A DNA stretch of 64,000 nucleotides, taken from NCBI GenBank assembly GCA_002422425.1, contig DIVG01000046.1, positions 85,518 through 149,517 on the forward strand, written 5' to 3'. This DNA comes from Akkermansiaceae bacterium UBA6138 (lineage in GTDB: Bacteria > Verrucomicrobiota > Verrucomicrobiia > Verrucomicrobiales > DEV007). Under the pieces are notes generated by a model. It worked only from the letters and a program-made list of their open reading frames with translations. It was not told the origin of the DNA and did not search any database. The translations under genes were made by a program, and so were the position numbers. Shown here piece by piece: positions 1-8,316 of this stretch; the first letter of the stretch is position 1; each line of letters opens with the position of its first letter.

Positions 1-2
1 TG

Positions 3-3000
3 GTTCGCGCGGGGGGGAACATCGAGTTTGCGGCAGTCCAGGGCCGACACCTCGTCAGTGGCGAGGAGAAAAACTTTGATCTGACCCGTGCAACGGAGCT
101 CGGAAGCCAGGGGAATGACGCGATCTACGACCTCGAAGGAAGCAATGTGGTGCCGGGAACGCTCGTTATCACGATACCGAACGGCCCGACTCTCGGAGAT
201 GATGGAAACGGCAACATTGTCGTGACCGGGGGAGATCCTGGCGTGCTCACCGCGCTCGGTCTCGGTGTCGGCGATATTGTCGGGACGATCTGGTATACCG
301 GAGGCACTGGTACGAACGGCCGCATCACCTTCACCCGCGACGTCAATCCGAACAATCAGGCGTCACCGACCGCCGCCAATCTGGTGACGGTTTCCTACGA
401 GTCTCTTGAGATCCAGGGAGGTTATGCCCAGCTCGGCAACGGCGGTTATGATGCCGATAATCCCAACGGAACCAATGCAGGCGCGAATAGTCTTGGGAAC
501 ACGGGGAATATTACCCTTTTTGCCGGCGGGGACGTCCTTTTCAGGGCCGGGGTCGGTGCTCAGGGATACGCCCAGCTTGGCCACGGCGGGCATGTCAACG
601 AGGGGCGGAACAGCGGCGATATTCGCATCGGGTCCGCGAGCGAGCGCATCGGCGGGGCCGTCATCCTGACCGGCGGGAACGGGGATTACTATGACTCGGG
701 CAACGCTTATGCTCAGATCGGGCACGGCGGTCAGACCGCCCGCGGGACCCATTCGGGCGAGATCTCCATCTACACTAACTCCGCTCTCGCGGCGGGTTAC
801 GAGGGCATCGGAATGCACCTCCAGGCCGGTTCGCGCAACAATAACTACGCCCAGGTCGGCCATGGTGGCCACTCCTCACGCTCGGGCACGACTACCGGCG
901 TCGCCGGGATGGAGGGGAATTCCGGCGACATCTACATCAACTCGATTGGAGATATCAATCTAATTGCCGGGGTTCTTAACCGCGGTGGGTCCACTGCGGG
1001 TCAGTCGGTCGATGACGGCAACCTCTATGCGCAAATCGGCCACGGAGGCTACGATGCCGATGTCTCCCTCGATGGTGACCTGGGTGCCTCCGGGGGCGCG
1101 GGTTACACTAACGGGATCGGCCATAATGGCGCGATCACCGTGATCAGTCAGCAGGGTAGCGTCAACGTTCTCGCCGCTGATCATCTGCGGAGTTTCCTCC
1201 CGAGTCTGGCACCTTACGTTGGTGTCTACGACGGTCTTGTGAATAACGGGATCGCAAGAAACGACATGTATGCCGGGGGCCGCCATCATTATGCGATGAT
1301 CGGCCACGGGGGTATTTATGCCGTCGGTAATCATTGGGGCGATATCACCGTGCATGCCGGATTTAATGACGCGGCCGTGCAGACCGGCACTCTTGCCGAC
1401 AGCCATGTCCGGGTATGGGGTGGGCGTTTCTACGCGGATCAGGATGACAGCCAGCAGTTCGCCCAGATCGGTCACGGTGGCAGGTCCGCCAACGGACAGC
1501 AGGGGCGCAGCGACGACGTCACTTCGGTGATGGCGGCGGGTAACGTGGAAGTCCACGCAGGTGAAGGGGTCGACAGCTATGCGCAGATCGGGAACGGCGG
1601 CACGAACGGTCGCGGGGATCATCGCGGTGATGTGCAGATATTTGCCGGAGGCGATGTCTCCGTCATGGCCGGTCAATTCTCCCGCACCCAGACGCTCGGC
1701 AACGGGATCTACTCCCGCTATTATCACGTTAGCACTTCCAACGCGGGTGAGTTGAACCAGAACACCGATCGCGCCGGTTTGCTGCAGGCGGTCACCGGCG
1801 GTGTTGGGGCGGGGGTGCTGAACTTCCGTGCCGTTAATGGGGTCATCCCCGACTCGGTCAAAGTGGAAATCTACAACGACTCCGGATTGCGAATCGGCAC
1901 GATCGAGGACGACGCATCGGGCGTGCTGAGGGTGGTGGCAGATTTCACCGAACTGGTCGATGGTGTCCAGCTGACGGCGGGTATGCAGGTCGGAACGGTC
2001 AACTATGGGGCGAGCAATATGACCTTCACGACACGGGTGAATCCGGGCGCAGAAGGGGGGGCAGCCAACGTGATCGTTAGCATGGAGCATGTTCGGACCG
2101 ACCGCGCCTACGCGCAGATCGGGCACGGGGGCTATGACGCCGACGACCCGAACAATGATACCGCGCTCGGTGCCAGCGGGAACATTTCGGTCGCGGCAAA
2201 GGGCGATATCAATGTTCGCGGGGGTCTTTCGCTGAACAACTACGCCCAGGTGGGTCATGGCGGCTACGAAACCAGAGGTGCTGCAAGCGGGAATATCGTG
2301 ATGCGCGCCGGCGGCAGCATCCAGTTCGAAGCGCGTGGTCAGCAGGATCGTGCCTATGTCCAGATCGGCCACGGCGGCTGGGATGCCGATGGTAACCACT
2401 CCGGGAATGTGCTCGTCAGTGCCGGCAGCGGCGGATTGGGGACTTCGCTCGGACTGGGTGCCTTTAACGATCTCGGTGATTTCGATCGCGACGGGGTTGC
2501 CGATGAGGTTCAATTTGCCTCGGTCGTGGCAGGTCAGGGAACGGTGACGTTGACCGGGGGAACCTTCACGGATTCCTGGGTCCAGGTCGGCCATGGCGGA
2601 CGGTCCTCGGGCAACACCGCCGGGAATGCGAGCACCATGACCGGTGATGTCGGCGTTGCCGCAAACGGCGATATCACTCTGCAGGGTGGCGCGGCCACGC
2701 GGGGCTTCACCCAGATCGGCCATGGCGGCTGGGAGGATGGGACCCTGAACATGACCTTGGGGGGAGATATCTCGGTGATTTCCCAGACCGGACTGTTGCG
2801 TGTCCTCGCCGGCGCAGGCAGTGAGGCCTATTCGCTCGTCGGTCACGGTTCGCTCCGCAATGCGGCGGGCAGCGTGCCTCTGGGAACCCGCTCGGGTGAC
2901 ATCTATCTTGAGGCGGCCAACTGGGAGATCACTCCGGTCGGGACGACCTCGCTCGCCCGCATCGGTCATCGCAGTCAGGCGATAAATAACGGCCTCACCG

Positions 3001-4742
3001 CCGGAAACCACTTTACCCTGATCGGTAATGGGGCGGACGGGACGAGCTCTTACCTCATCAATGATGCGTTTGTAAACCTGATGGGTGTTCGCGACCATCT
3101 CGCCGGAGGTGGCGGGGCTACCTTCGGTGCGTTTGGTAATCTGGTGATGGATCTCGCCCTGACCTCTAATTCCGCCGGGTCGATAAATATGGTGGCGACT
3201 GGTGATGTCAATGTGCGCCGCAGTGTTCAGAATGCGGGAAGCGGCGAGGTGAACGTTGCGGCCGGATGGGACGGTATCACACCATCGCTTGATTTCCTCG
3301 ACAAGGTCCCGATGCGGACGGTCGATTTCGCGACGATTCTCGCGGATCCGAATACCTGGGGAAATAACGGCGGAGTCGCCTCGATCGGCGATGGGATGCA
3401 GGTTGCCCGGGTGTCGGTGGGAAGCGCCGGTGGAGCCACTACGGTGCTGGGGGATTCGGTCGAGGTTCGCGGCAGTAATGTGGCGAGAAGTTCCTCGGCT
3501 TTGATTGGCTTCGCTCCCCTTACCGGCGTCAACCCTTCGGGTTCGATTAACGTGAGATCGCGTGAGGGCGACGTTTCAGTGCTCGGTGGCAGTCAGTCTA
3601 ATACCTATGCTCAGATAGGTCATCGTGGCGGCGGGCTTATCGCGGTCTCAAGCCTCACCGGTTCGATTGATGTCATCTCTGGCGGCGGACTGACTGTGCG
3701 TGGCGGAAGCGGAGTCCAGGCGGCTGCGCATATCGGTCACGGGGGTGCTTCAGCGAATGTCTCGACTTTCGGGGGAGTGATCACGGTGGATGTCGCCAGC
3801 GATATTGTCCTGGGCGGCGGGGCTGGATCTGCGGCCTATTCCCAGATCGGTCACGGGGGGAGTATTTCCACAGGAAGTATGTCCGGCAGCATCAGCGTCG
3901 TTACCGGTGGCAGTATCGACATCAGCGCGCCGAATCTTCTCGGTCAATCCTACTCGAAGATCGGGCACGGAGATGATTTCAGGGGAGCATCCGCCGCGAC
4001 CGGCGGCACCGGAAACCGCAGTGGCAATATTGAAGTGTCGGCCGGCCGTGACATTAGCCTCAGTGGGGGGATGATTGGTCATGTCAATAATCTCTCAGGA
4101 GCGACCGCGCTTGATGGCGTGACGCAGATCGGCGTGAGCCGGGACGACCCGACTGATCCGACGGGAGGCACTCTCACCGCCGATGCGTTGAGCCAGTTCC
4201 ATGGGGAGGACGAGTTGCGCTTTTATGTGCCGCGTCGCGGTAACAACAAAATCGCTTCCGGTGCCTACCTTAACGGAGTGCTATGGGCCGGGGCCTCAAC
4301 GGATCCCGCGCCGGTACAGCGCATCGACGAATACACCATCCACATGATCGGGGAGACGGAAGCGGATCCGGAGGAACACGAGAATGTCTTCTGGTCCGGT
4401 GCCGCCCCGGCGAACGTGGCGAGTTTCGCCTTCTATTACGATACTATCCTCATGGGTCCCGCGCCGCCGGTTCCCCCCGCTCCGCCTGAGCCTCCGGTAC
4501 CGCCCGGGCCGAACTACCCGGCTTATTACCCCGACGACCAGACCACGGACGACTGGGTGCGCAAGCATGGTGATTATTACAGCCGCTTCGGCCTGCCGGG
4601 CAGCCTCTTCAGGTTCGATCTTCAAGGCGGTGGCGGGGCTAGATACTTCGGTGATGATGCCTACTCACCTTCTCCGGAGGGGGATGAAGAGGAAGCTCTG
4701 CGCCGCCATCTGCGATTCCTCGGAATCGATGTTCCGGAGTGA
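3..4742 (+). CDS. Giant repeat-rich surface/adhesin-like protein, 5' partial
   Basis: The reading frame is open from the first bases of the window, so the true start lies upstream; 1579 residues are visible. The protein is rich in Gly, Asn and Asp with alternating short hydrophobic stretches such as GDI and GNI, the pattern of right-handed beta-helix filamentous-haemagglutinin-like exoproteins. About 19 copies of a YAQIGHGG-like motif run from 423 to 3974. Near 4460-4520 a proline-rich hinge (PPVPPAPPEPPVPP) precedes an acidic tail of about 75 residues. No autotransporter beta-barrel is seen at the C-terminus, so secretion by a separate partner (two-partner type) or another route is more likely. 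Its neighbour downstream is convergent, only 7 bases away. The surface-adhesin role is inferred from architecture; no binding function can be named. Confidence 0.75.
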   Translation, partial: VRAGGNIEFAAVQGRHLVSGEEKNFDLTRATELGSQGNDAIYDLEGSNVVPGTLVITIPNGPTLGDDGNGNIVVTGGDPGVLTALGLGVGDIVGTIWYTGGTGTNGRITFTRDVNPNNQASPTAANLVTVSYESLEIQGGYAQLGNGGYDADNPNGTNAGANSLGNTGNITLFAGGDVLFRAGVGAQGYAQLGHGGHVNEGRNSGDIRIGSASERIGGAVILTGGNGDYYDSGNAYAQIGHGGQTARGTHSGEISIYTNSALAAGYEGIGMHLQAGSRNNNYAQVGHGGHSSRSGTTTGVAGMEGNSGDIYINSIGDINLIAGVLNRGGSTAGQSVDDGNLYAQIGHGGYDADVSLDGDLGASGGAGYTNGIGHNGAITVISQQGSVNVLAADHLRSFLPSLAPYVGVYDGLVNNGIARNDMYAGGRHHYAMIGHGGIYAVGNHWGDITVHAGFNDAAVQTGTLADSHVRVWGGRFYADQDDSQQFAQIGHGGRSANGQQGRSDDVTSVMAAGNVEVHAGEGVDSYAQIGNGGTNGRGDHRGDVQIFAGGDVSVMAGQFSRTQTLGNGIYSRYYHVSTSNAGELNQNTDRAGLLQAVTGGVGAGVLNFRAVNGVIPDSVKVEIYNDSGLRIGTIEDDASGVLRVVADFTELVDGVQLTAGMQVGTVNYGASNMTFTTRVNPGAEGGAANVIVSMEHVRTDRAYAQIGHGGYDADDPNNDTALGASGNISVAAKGDINVRGGLSLNNYAQVGHGGYETRGAASGNIVMRAGGSIQFEARGQQDRAYVQIGHGGWDADGNHSGNVLVSAGSGGLGTSLGLGAFNDLGDFDRDGVADEVQFASVVAGQGTVTLTGGTFTDSWVQVGHGGRSSGNTAGNASTMTGDVGVAANGDITLQGGAATRGFTQIGHGGWEDGTLNMTLGGDISVISQTGLLRVLAGAGSEAYSLVGHGSLRNAAGSVPLGTRSGDIYLEAANWEITPVGTTSLARIGHRSQAINNGLTAGNHFTLIGNGADGTSSYLINDAFVNLMGVRDHLAGGGGATFGAFGNLVMDLALTSNSAGSINMVATGDVNVRRSVQNAGSGEVNVAAGWDGITPSLDFLDKVPMRTVDFATILADPNTWGNNGGVASIGDGMQVARVSVGSAGGATTVLGDSVEVRGSNVARSSSALIGFAPLTGVNPSGSINVRSREGDVSVLGGSQSNTYAQIGHRGGGLIAVSSLTGSIDVISGGGLTVRGGSGVQAAAHIGHGGASANVSTFGGVITVDVASDIVLGGGAGSAAYSQIGHGGSISTGSMSGSISVVTGGSIDISAPNLLGQSYSKIGHGDDFRGASAATGGTGNRSGNIEVSAGRDISLSGGMIGHVNNLSGATALDGVTQIGVSRDDPTDPTGGTLTADALSQFHGEDELRFYVPRRGNNKIASGAYLNGVLWAGASTDPAPVQRIDEYTIHMIGETEADPEEHENVFWSGAAPANVASFAFYYDTILMGPAPPVPPAPPEPPVPPGPNYPAYYPDDQTTDDWVRKHGDYYSRFGLPGSLFRFDLQGGGGARYFGDDAYSPSPEGDEEEALRRHLRFLGIDVPE
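423..3974 (+). repeat. Protein-level tandem motif array (YAQ[IV]GHGG)
   Basis: About 19 copies of an eight-residue motif, best form YAQIGHGG, recur within the adhesin-like gene, on average every 60-65 residues. Typical variants are YAQLGNGG, YAQVGHGG, YVQIGHGG, YSLVGHGS and YSKIGHGD. Each is usually followed by a variable turn region and then GDI or GNI strands. Copies become degenerate towards the 3' end (LARIGHRS, YAQIGHRG, TQIGVS). The spacing fits one motif per several beta-helix coils. The DNA of the copies has diverged, so this is an old protein repeat and not a recent DNA tandem array. Confidence 0.8.
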
Positions 4743-4749
4743 GGGGCCT

Positions 4750-5310
4750 TCACCGCTCACGTTCGATTGCAAGGAGGTAGGGCGGCGGAGAGCCGCCCGG
4801 CCTTCCCTGAATCCCGTAGTGGACCGTGCGGTAGCGCTCGGGAGGGAGGCCGGCCAGCCATGCTTTGATCCGGTCGGCTTCTTCGGCACCTCCCGGGTGC
4901 CCCGGGTAAATCACGACGGTGACAATCCCTTCGGGAACGAGCAGGTCAAGGGCAGCCTCAAGAGCGCGCAGGGTGGTGTCGGGTTGCGTGATGATACTTT
5001 TGTCCCCCGAGGGGTAATAACCCAGGTTGAACATCACCGCTTTGACTCCAGCCGGAACGACGGACGCCATTTCCTCGTGCCCCCGCAGATGGAGAACGAC
5101 GGGTTGGTCTGCGCTGATTCGCCTCCTCGTGCCGGCGATCGCGGCCTCCTGAATATCGAAACCATCGACGCGACCGGCAGGCCCCACGCAGGAAGCGAGG
5201 AAAAGGGTATCATGCCCATTGCCGACTGTGGCGTCGACGGCGCGGTCCCCGGGATGGAGCCGCTTTTTCACGAGGAGCTGCGCGATTTCGGTCGCTCGGG
5301 GAAAGCCCAT
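4750..5310 (-). CDS. mnmM: MnmM/YtqB-family tRNA U34 methyltransferase
   Basis: A 186-residue class I SAM-dependent methyltransferase of the small family once annotated 'putative rRNA methylase' (B. subtilis YtqB). That protein is now known as MnmM, which methylates 5-aminomethyl-2-thiouridine at tRNA wobble position 34. Visible family motifs are DATVGNGHDT (about residues 26-35, SAM loop), the catalytic-region signature NLGYYPSGDK (about 95-104) and YPGHPGG (about 135-141). The length matches the family. It starts 11 bases after the stop of an FAD oxidoreductase on the same strand, so the two are probably co-transcribed, and that partner could supply the preceding oxidation step. Family assignment is strong; the exact substrate is inferred from the family. 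Confidence 0.85.
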   Translation of the reverse strand: MGFPRATEIAQLLVKKRLHPGDRAVDATVGNGHDTLFLASCVGPAGRVDGFDIQEAAIAGTRRRISADQPVVLHLRGHEEMASVVPAGVKAVMFNLGYYPSGDKSIITQPDTTLRALEAALDLLVPEGIVTVVIYPGHPGGAEEADRIKAWLAGLPPERYRTVHYGIQGRPGGSPPPYLLAIERER

Positions 5311-5321
5311 GACGATGAGGG

Positions 5322-6371
5322 TTAAAAGTGGTTGTTTGCGAGATCGGCATCGCCGGGCAGGGGAGTGCCGTCGATGAGATGGTTCGCCAGCTGCGATGCA
5401 TACCAGGGGCCATTGAGGACCCCCTTGGATCCGAGGCCGTTAAAGAACGCGATGTGACGATGGGTCGGGTGGGTTCCCATAAAAACCTGGCTGCGCCGGA
5501 TCACGGGACGCACTGCGGCGCGGTGAGCCACGACCCGGGGGATCACCGGAGTGAGCCGAGCGAGCTTTTGCAGCACCTCAGTCCGGCCCGCTTCGTCCGG
5601 TGTCTCACTGGCAAAGCGGTGCCGGTAATTTGAACCGGCGCGAAAGTGACCCGAGCCCCGGGGGATAAGCCAGGCTCCCCCGCTGACGATGCGGCGCTCA
5701 TGCGCCAACTCGGGAATTTCGAGGTCGAGAATGTCGCCGAGGGCAGCGTTCATCGGGACCCAGTCGAAGAAGCGGTTCTGATTCCCTCGCCATCCCTCGC
5801 AGAAAATAATCCGGGAGGCCGAGATGTTTTTCCATCGGATGCCGTCGTTCCCGGGCGTGACGTCCTCTGATTTTACCCGTCCAATGGCGTAGGCGGCGCG
5901 CTCGAGGAGCCGCTGGCGCGAGTATTCGAGAAAAGCGGGGACGTCGAGCCATCCACCCTCCTTCATTTCGAAACCGCCGAAGCTTCCCGGGAAGTGCCGG
6001 GTATCAATCGCGAGGGGTTCGTGGAAACGGGCGTAGCGCTCCCTTTCTTTCTCAAGGCGCGCGTTCCAGGCGGTGCGCTCGGCGGCGGACTGGAAAAGGC
6101 GGGCAATGCGGCGATGGTGAAAAAAAGTCATCCCGCCTGCCTCTTCGTGGTTCCAGTAAAAGGCGCGGGCGTAGTCGAGCCGCGTTTCGAGACCGGCAGG
6201 TAGATTAAAGCGGGCACCCGCCAGCGGCGTGACGAGACCGGCGGCGACTTTCGATGAGGTGTTTGCTTCATCCCGATCGACCACGAGAATCCGCTGGCCC
6301 CTTTCGAGGAGGTGCAGGGCGAGGAGTGAACCGGCCAGACCCTGGCCGACGATGAGTGAGTCGATTTTCAA
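5322..6371 (-). CDS. FAD-dependent oxidoreductase (DAO family), possible tRNA-modification partner
   Basis: A 349-residue D-amino-acid-oxidase-fold flavoprotein. The N-terminus has the dinucleotide-binding loop VGQGLAG (residues 8-14) followed by an acidic strand end (VVDRDEA), and the C-terminus has a typical FAD-contact segment (NGLGSKGVLNGPW). The start is a TTG codon; no better in-frame ATG is present upstream. The gene lies 11 bases upstream of the MnmM-like methyltransferase in the same direction. The FAD domain of MnmC belongs to this fold and converts cmnm5(s2)U34 to nm5(s2)U34, which is the substrate of MnmM. I therefore infer an MnmC-oxidase-like role. A glycine oxidase or other amine oxidase remains possible. 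Confidence 0.7.
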   Translation of the reverse strand: MKIDSLIVGQGLAGSLLALHLLERGQRILVVDRDEANTSSKVAAGLVTPLAGARFNLPAGLETRLDYARAFYWNHEEAGGMTFFHHRRIARLFQSAAERTAWNARLEKERERYARFHEPLAIDTRHFPGSFGGFEMKEGGWLDVPAFLEYSRQRLLERAAYAIGRVKSEDVTPGNDGIRWKNISASRIIFCEGWRGNQNRFFDWVPMNAALGDILDLEIPELAHERRIVSGGAWLIPRGSGHFRAGSNYRHRFASETPDEAGRTEVLQKLARLTPVIPRVVAHRAAVRPVIRRSQVFMGTHPTHRHIAFFNGLGSKGVLNGPWYASQLANHLIDGTPLPGDADLANNHF

Positions 6372-6547
6372 AATATCGAAGGAAAAGGAAGGCGAATCAT
6401 GAGGAGGTTGAGTCGGTTCGGCCTGAATGCGAGAAAATGGTGGCTAGCGAAGGCGGAAGATAGTTAAGTTTTATAAAATAACTAATTGTCTTCTTCTTAA
6501 AATATATCAAAATAATAATATTCAGAATTTTAATTCAATAAGGCCTC
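6372..6547. promoter_or_regulatory. AT-rich divergent promoter region
   Basis: This 176-base gap separates the FAD oxidoreductase (minus) from the ankyrin lipoprotein (plus) and should hold both promoters. Bases 6481-6540 contain only 9 G or C, in striking contrast with the GC-rich surroundings. Several TATAAT-like hexamers occur near 6470-6535, too many to choose one. No ribosome-binding site is obvious before the ATG at 6548. Confidence 0.5.
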
Positions 6548-8293
6548 ATGAAGATTTTTAATCTCTCCGGAACAGTAGCGTCTGCCCTTGCTCTCTTGCT
6601 GGTCCTTGCTGGATGCAGTGATCCGCAGAAACAGGCCCGCGAAACCCTGGAAACGAAGGGCTACGATTATACTCTCAAGGATCTTCTCGTGGCGGCTTCG
6701 GCGGGCGATTTGGAGAGTATCGCCCTTTTTAATGAGGCGGGAATCGAGATCGACGGGGTTGACCCTTCCGGGAATACGGCCCTGATCAAAGCGGCTTCGG
6801 CCGGGCACCTTCCAGCGGTGGAGGCGATCCTCGGGCTCGGAGCGGACCCCCGTCAGGTGAATGCGGTAGGTCGTGATGCTCTCATAAGCGCGGCGTCGAA
6901 AGGTCACGAGGACGTCTCGCGTATGCTCCTGAACCGCGGAGCCGACGCCACGGTCAAGGACAGCGAAGGCTGGGGCGCGCTCTCCATTGCCGCTTACAAC
7001 GGCCATGCCGGGGTAGTCTCGCTGCTCGCGGCAAATGCCAGTCCGGCGGAGCTTGATGACGCGCTCCTTGTTTCGAGCTTTAGCGGTGATCCCAAGGTGA
7101 TCAACACCCTCCTCGGACAGGGCGCAAACATCAACGCCCGCAGCCCGGAAAGCAAAACCCCTCTCATGATCGCCGCCGGAGTCGGCAGGATCGATGCGGT
7201 GAGGGTGCTTCTGCAAAATCAGGCCAATCCTTTTGCGGTCGATCTTAGCAATCAAACGGCGGCGACTCTTGCCCAGTCGGCCGGCTTTGAAGAGGTGACA
7301 CAACTCATCACCAATCCCGGGGCGTGGGGCGCTTCGGAGGAAGGTCTCGAAGTGGCTTCCGAGATGGCGGAGGCCCAGGAGGCGCTTGGCGGTGCGGGTA
7401 TCGAGGAGACTCTCCCTGCCGGAAATGGCGCGCTGGTTGCCGCCGCTCCCGTTCCGTCAACTGCGGGAGAGAGTCGTGCCCCTGCAGCGAGGGCCTCGTC
7501 GGAAGCGGGAGGGACTTCCGGAACGATCGCGGCGGTCCCGGTTACGCCCGCTCAAGGCTCCTCCAGAACGACGGGATCAACCTCTTCTGCTTCGGGCACC
7601 GGCCCGACTTCGTCTCCGCCGGTGACGTCGGCGCCGCTTATCGTTGCCACGCCCATTGACGCGGATCATTCGGCGGTTCCATCGACCCGTCCGGCAGTGG
7701 AGGCGGCCCGTCAGCTTCGCGAAGAATCGAAGTCCAAGCCTATTGTCGCATTGAACGGCTCGACGATTCACGCCCGCACTCCGGAGCAGGCCCCGGTAAA
7801 GGCGATGGTCCTGGCCGCATACCATGAAGAGTCCCTCCCCATCCTTGTCGACCGGGTTGACGGCGCGAGTGCCTCGGTCCGCCGCCTTGACGATCCGGCG
7901 GGCAGTACTGTTACGGTCGCGGAGGGAGCGGTCATCCCGGGTACGAATTACCGGGTCGAGGAAGTGACGGCGCGTTTTGTCAGCTCGAAGGAGGGCAAGG
8001 GGCGCATGGTCGATGTCTCGCGTGTGAAAATCCGGGACACGGTGAAGGGCTCGACCCATTTCCTCGTGAAAGACATCGGCGGACAGACCGCAGACACCTA
8101 CGCGATTCTCACTTCGCCGGAGAGTCGTTACCGTTATGTCGTCAAGGCGGGTGATGTCTTCCGCACCACTCAACCGGACGCCGGCGTCGTCGAGTATCAG
8201 GTCCTCGACATCCGCCCCACCGGGGTCGTCATCAAGGACGTCTCTACGGACGAAGTCGTCACCGTCGCTCGCGACGGAGTCGTTGTCCCCTGA
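6548..8293 (+). CDS. Ankyrin-repeat lipoprotein with unknown C-terminal domain
   Basis: A 581-residue predicted lipoprotein: a hydrophobic signal peptide ends in LVLAGC, so Cys23 should be the lipidated residue. Residues about 45-255 hold about six ankyrin repeats (G-TALIKAASAGHLPAVEAIL, GRDALISAASKGHEDVSRML and so on), a protein-binding fold. Residues about 265-390 are a low-complexity Ala/Ser/Thr/Pro/Gly linker. The last 170 residues look beta-rich, with two similar halves (VTVAEGAVIPGTNYRVEEV and YVVKAGDVFRTTQ...YQVLDI), which I do not recognise. It probably sits on the periplasmic face of a membrane as a scaffold. It is divergent from the FAD oxidoreductase and convergent with glgC, 23 bases away. 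Confidence 0.75.
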   Translation: MKIFNLSGTVASALALLLVLAGCSDPQKQARETLETKGYDYTLKDLLVAASAGDLESIALFNEAGIEIDGVDPSGNTALIKAASAGHLPAVEAILGLGADPRQVNAVGRDALISAASKGHEDVSRMLLNRGADATVKDSEGWGALSIAAYNGHAGVVSLLAANASPAELDDALLVSSFSGDPKVINTLLGQGANINARSPESKTPLMIAAGVGRIDAVRVLLQNQANPFAVDLSNQTAATLAQSAGFEEVTQLITNPGAWGASEEGLEVASEMAEAQEALGGAGIEETLPAGNGALVAAAPVPSTAGESRAPAARASSEAGGTSGTIAAVPVTPAQGSSRTTGSTSSASGTGPTSSPPVTSAPLIVATPIDADHSAVPSTRPAVEAARQLREESKSKPIVALNGSTIHARTPEQAPVKAMVLAAYHEESLPILVDRVDGASASVRRLDDPAGSTVTVAEGAVIPGTNYRVEEVTARFVSSKEGKGRMVDVSRVKIRDTVKGSTHFLVKDIGGQTADTYAILTSPESRYRYVVKAGDVFRTTQPDAGVVEYQVLDIRPTGVVIKDVSTDEVVTVARDGVVVP

Positions 8294-8316
8294 ATGCGGG
8301 CCGGGGCCTCGCTAGG

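Noticed and set aside
960..3098. A 712-residue open frame antisense to the adhesin-like gene
   Set aside because: It mirrors the repeats of the sense gene (recurring AAVADLG-like strings), has no family signature, and the sense frame shows clear protein-level conservation.
423..3974. Regular repeats considered as a CRISPR array or DNA minisatellite
   Set aside because: The repeats are conserved at the protein level only, differ in DNA and spacing, and lie in one continuous frame.
4778..4800. GC-rich hairpin (GGGCGGC/GCCGCCC) considered as a terminator
   Set aside because: It lies inside the C-terminal coding part of the MnmM-like gene and has no T-run.
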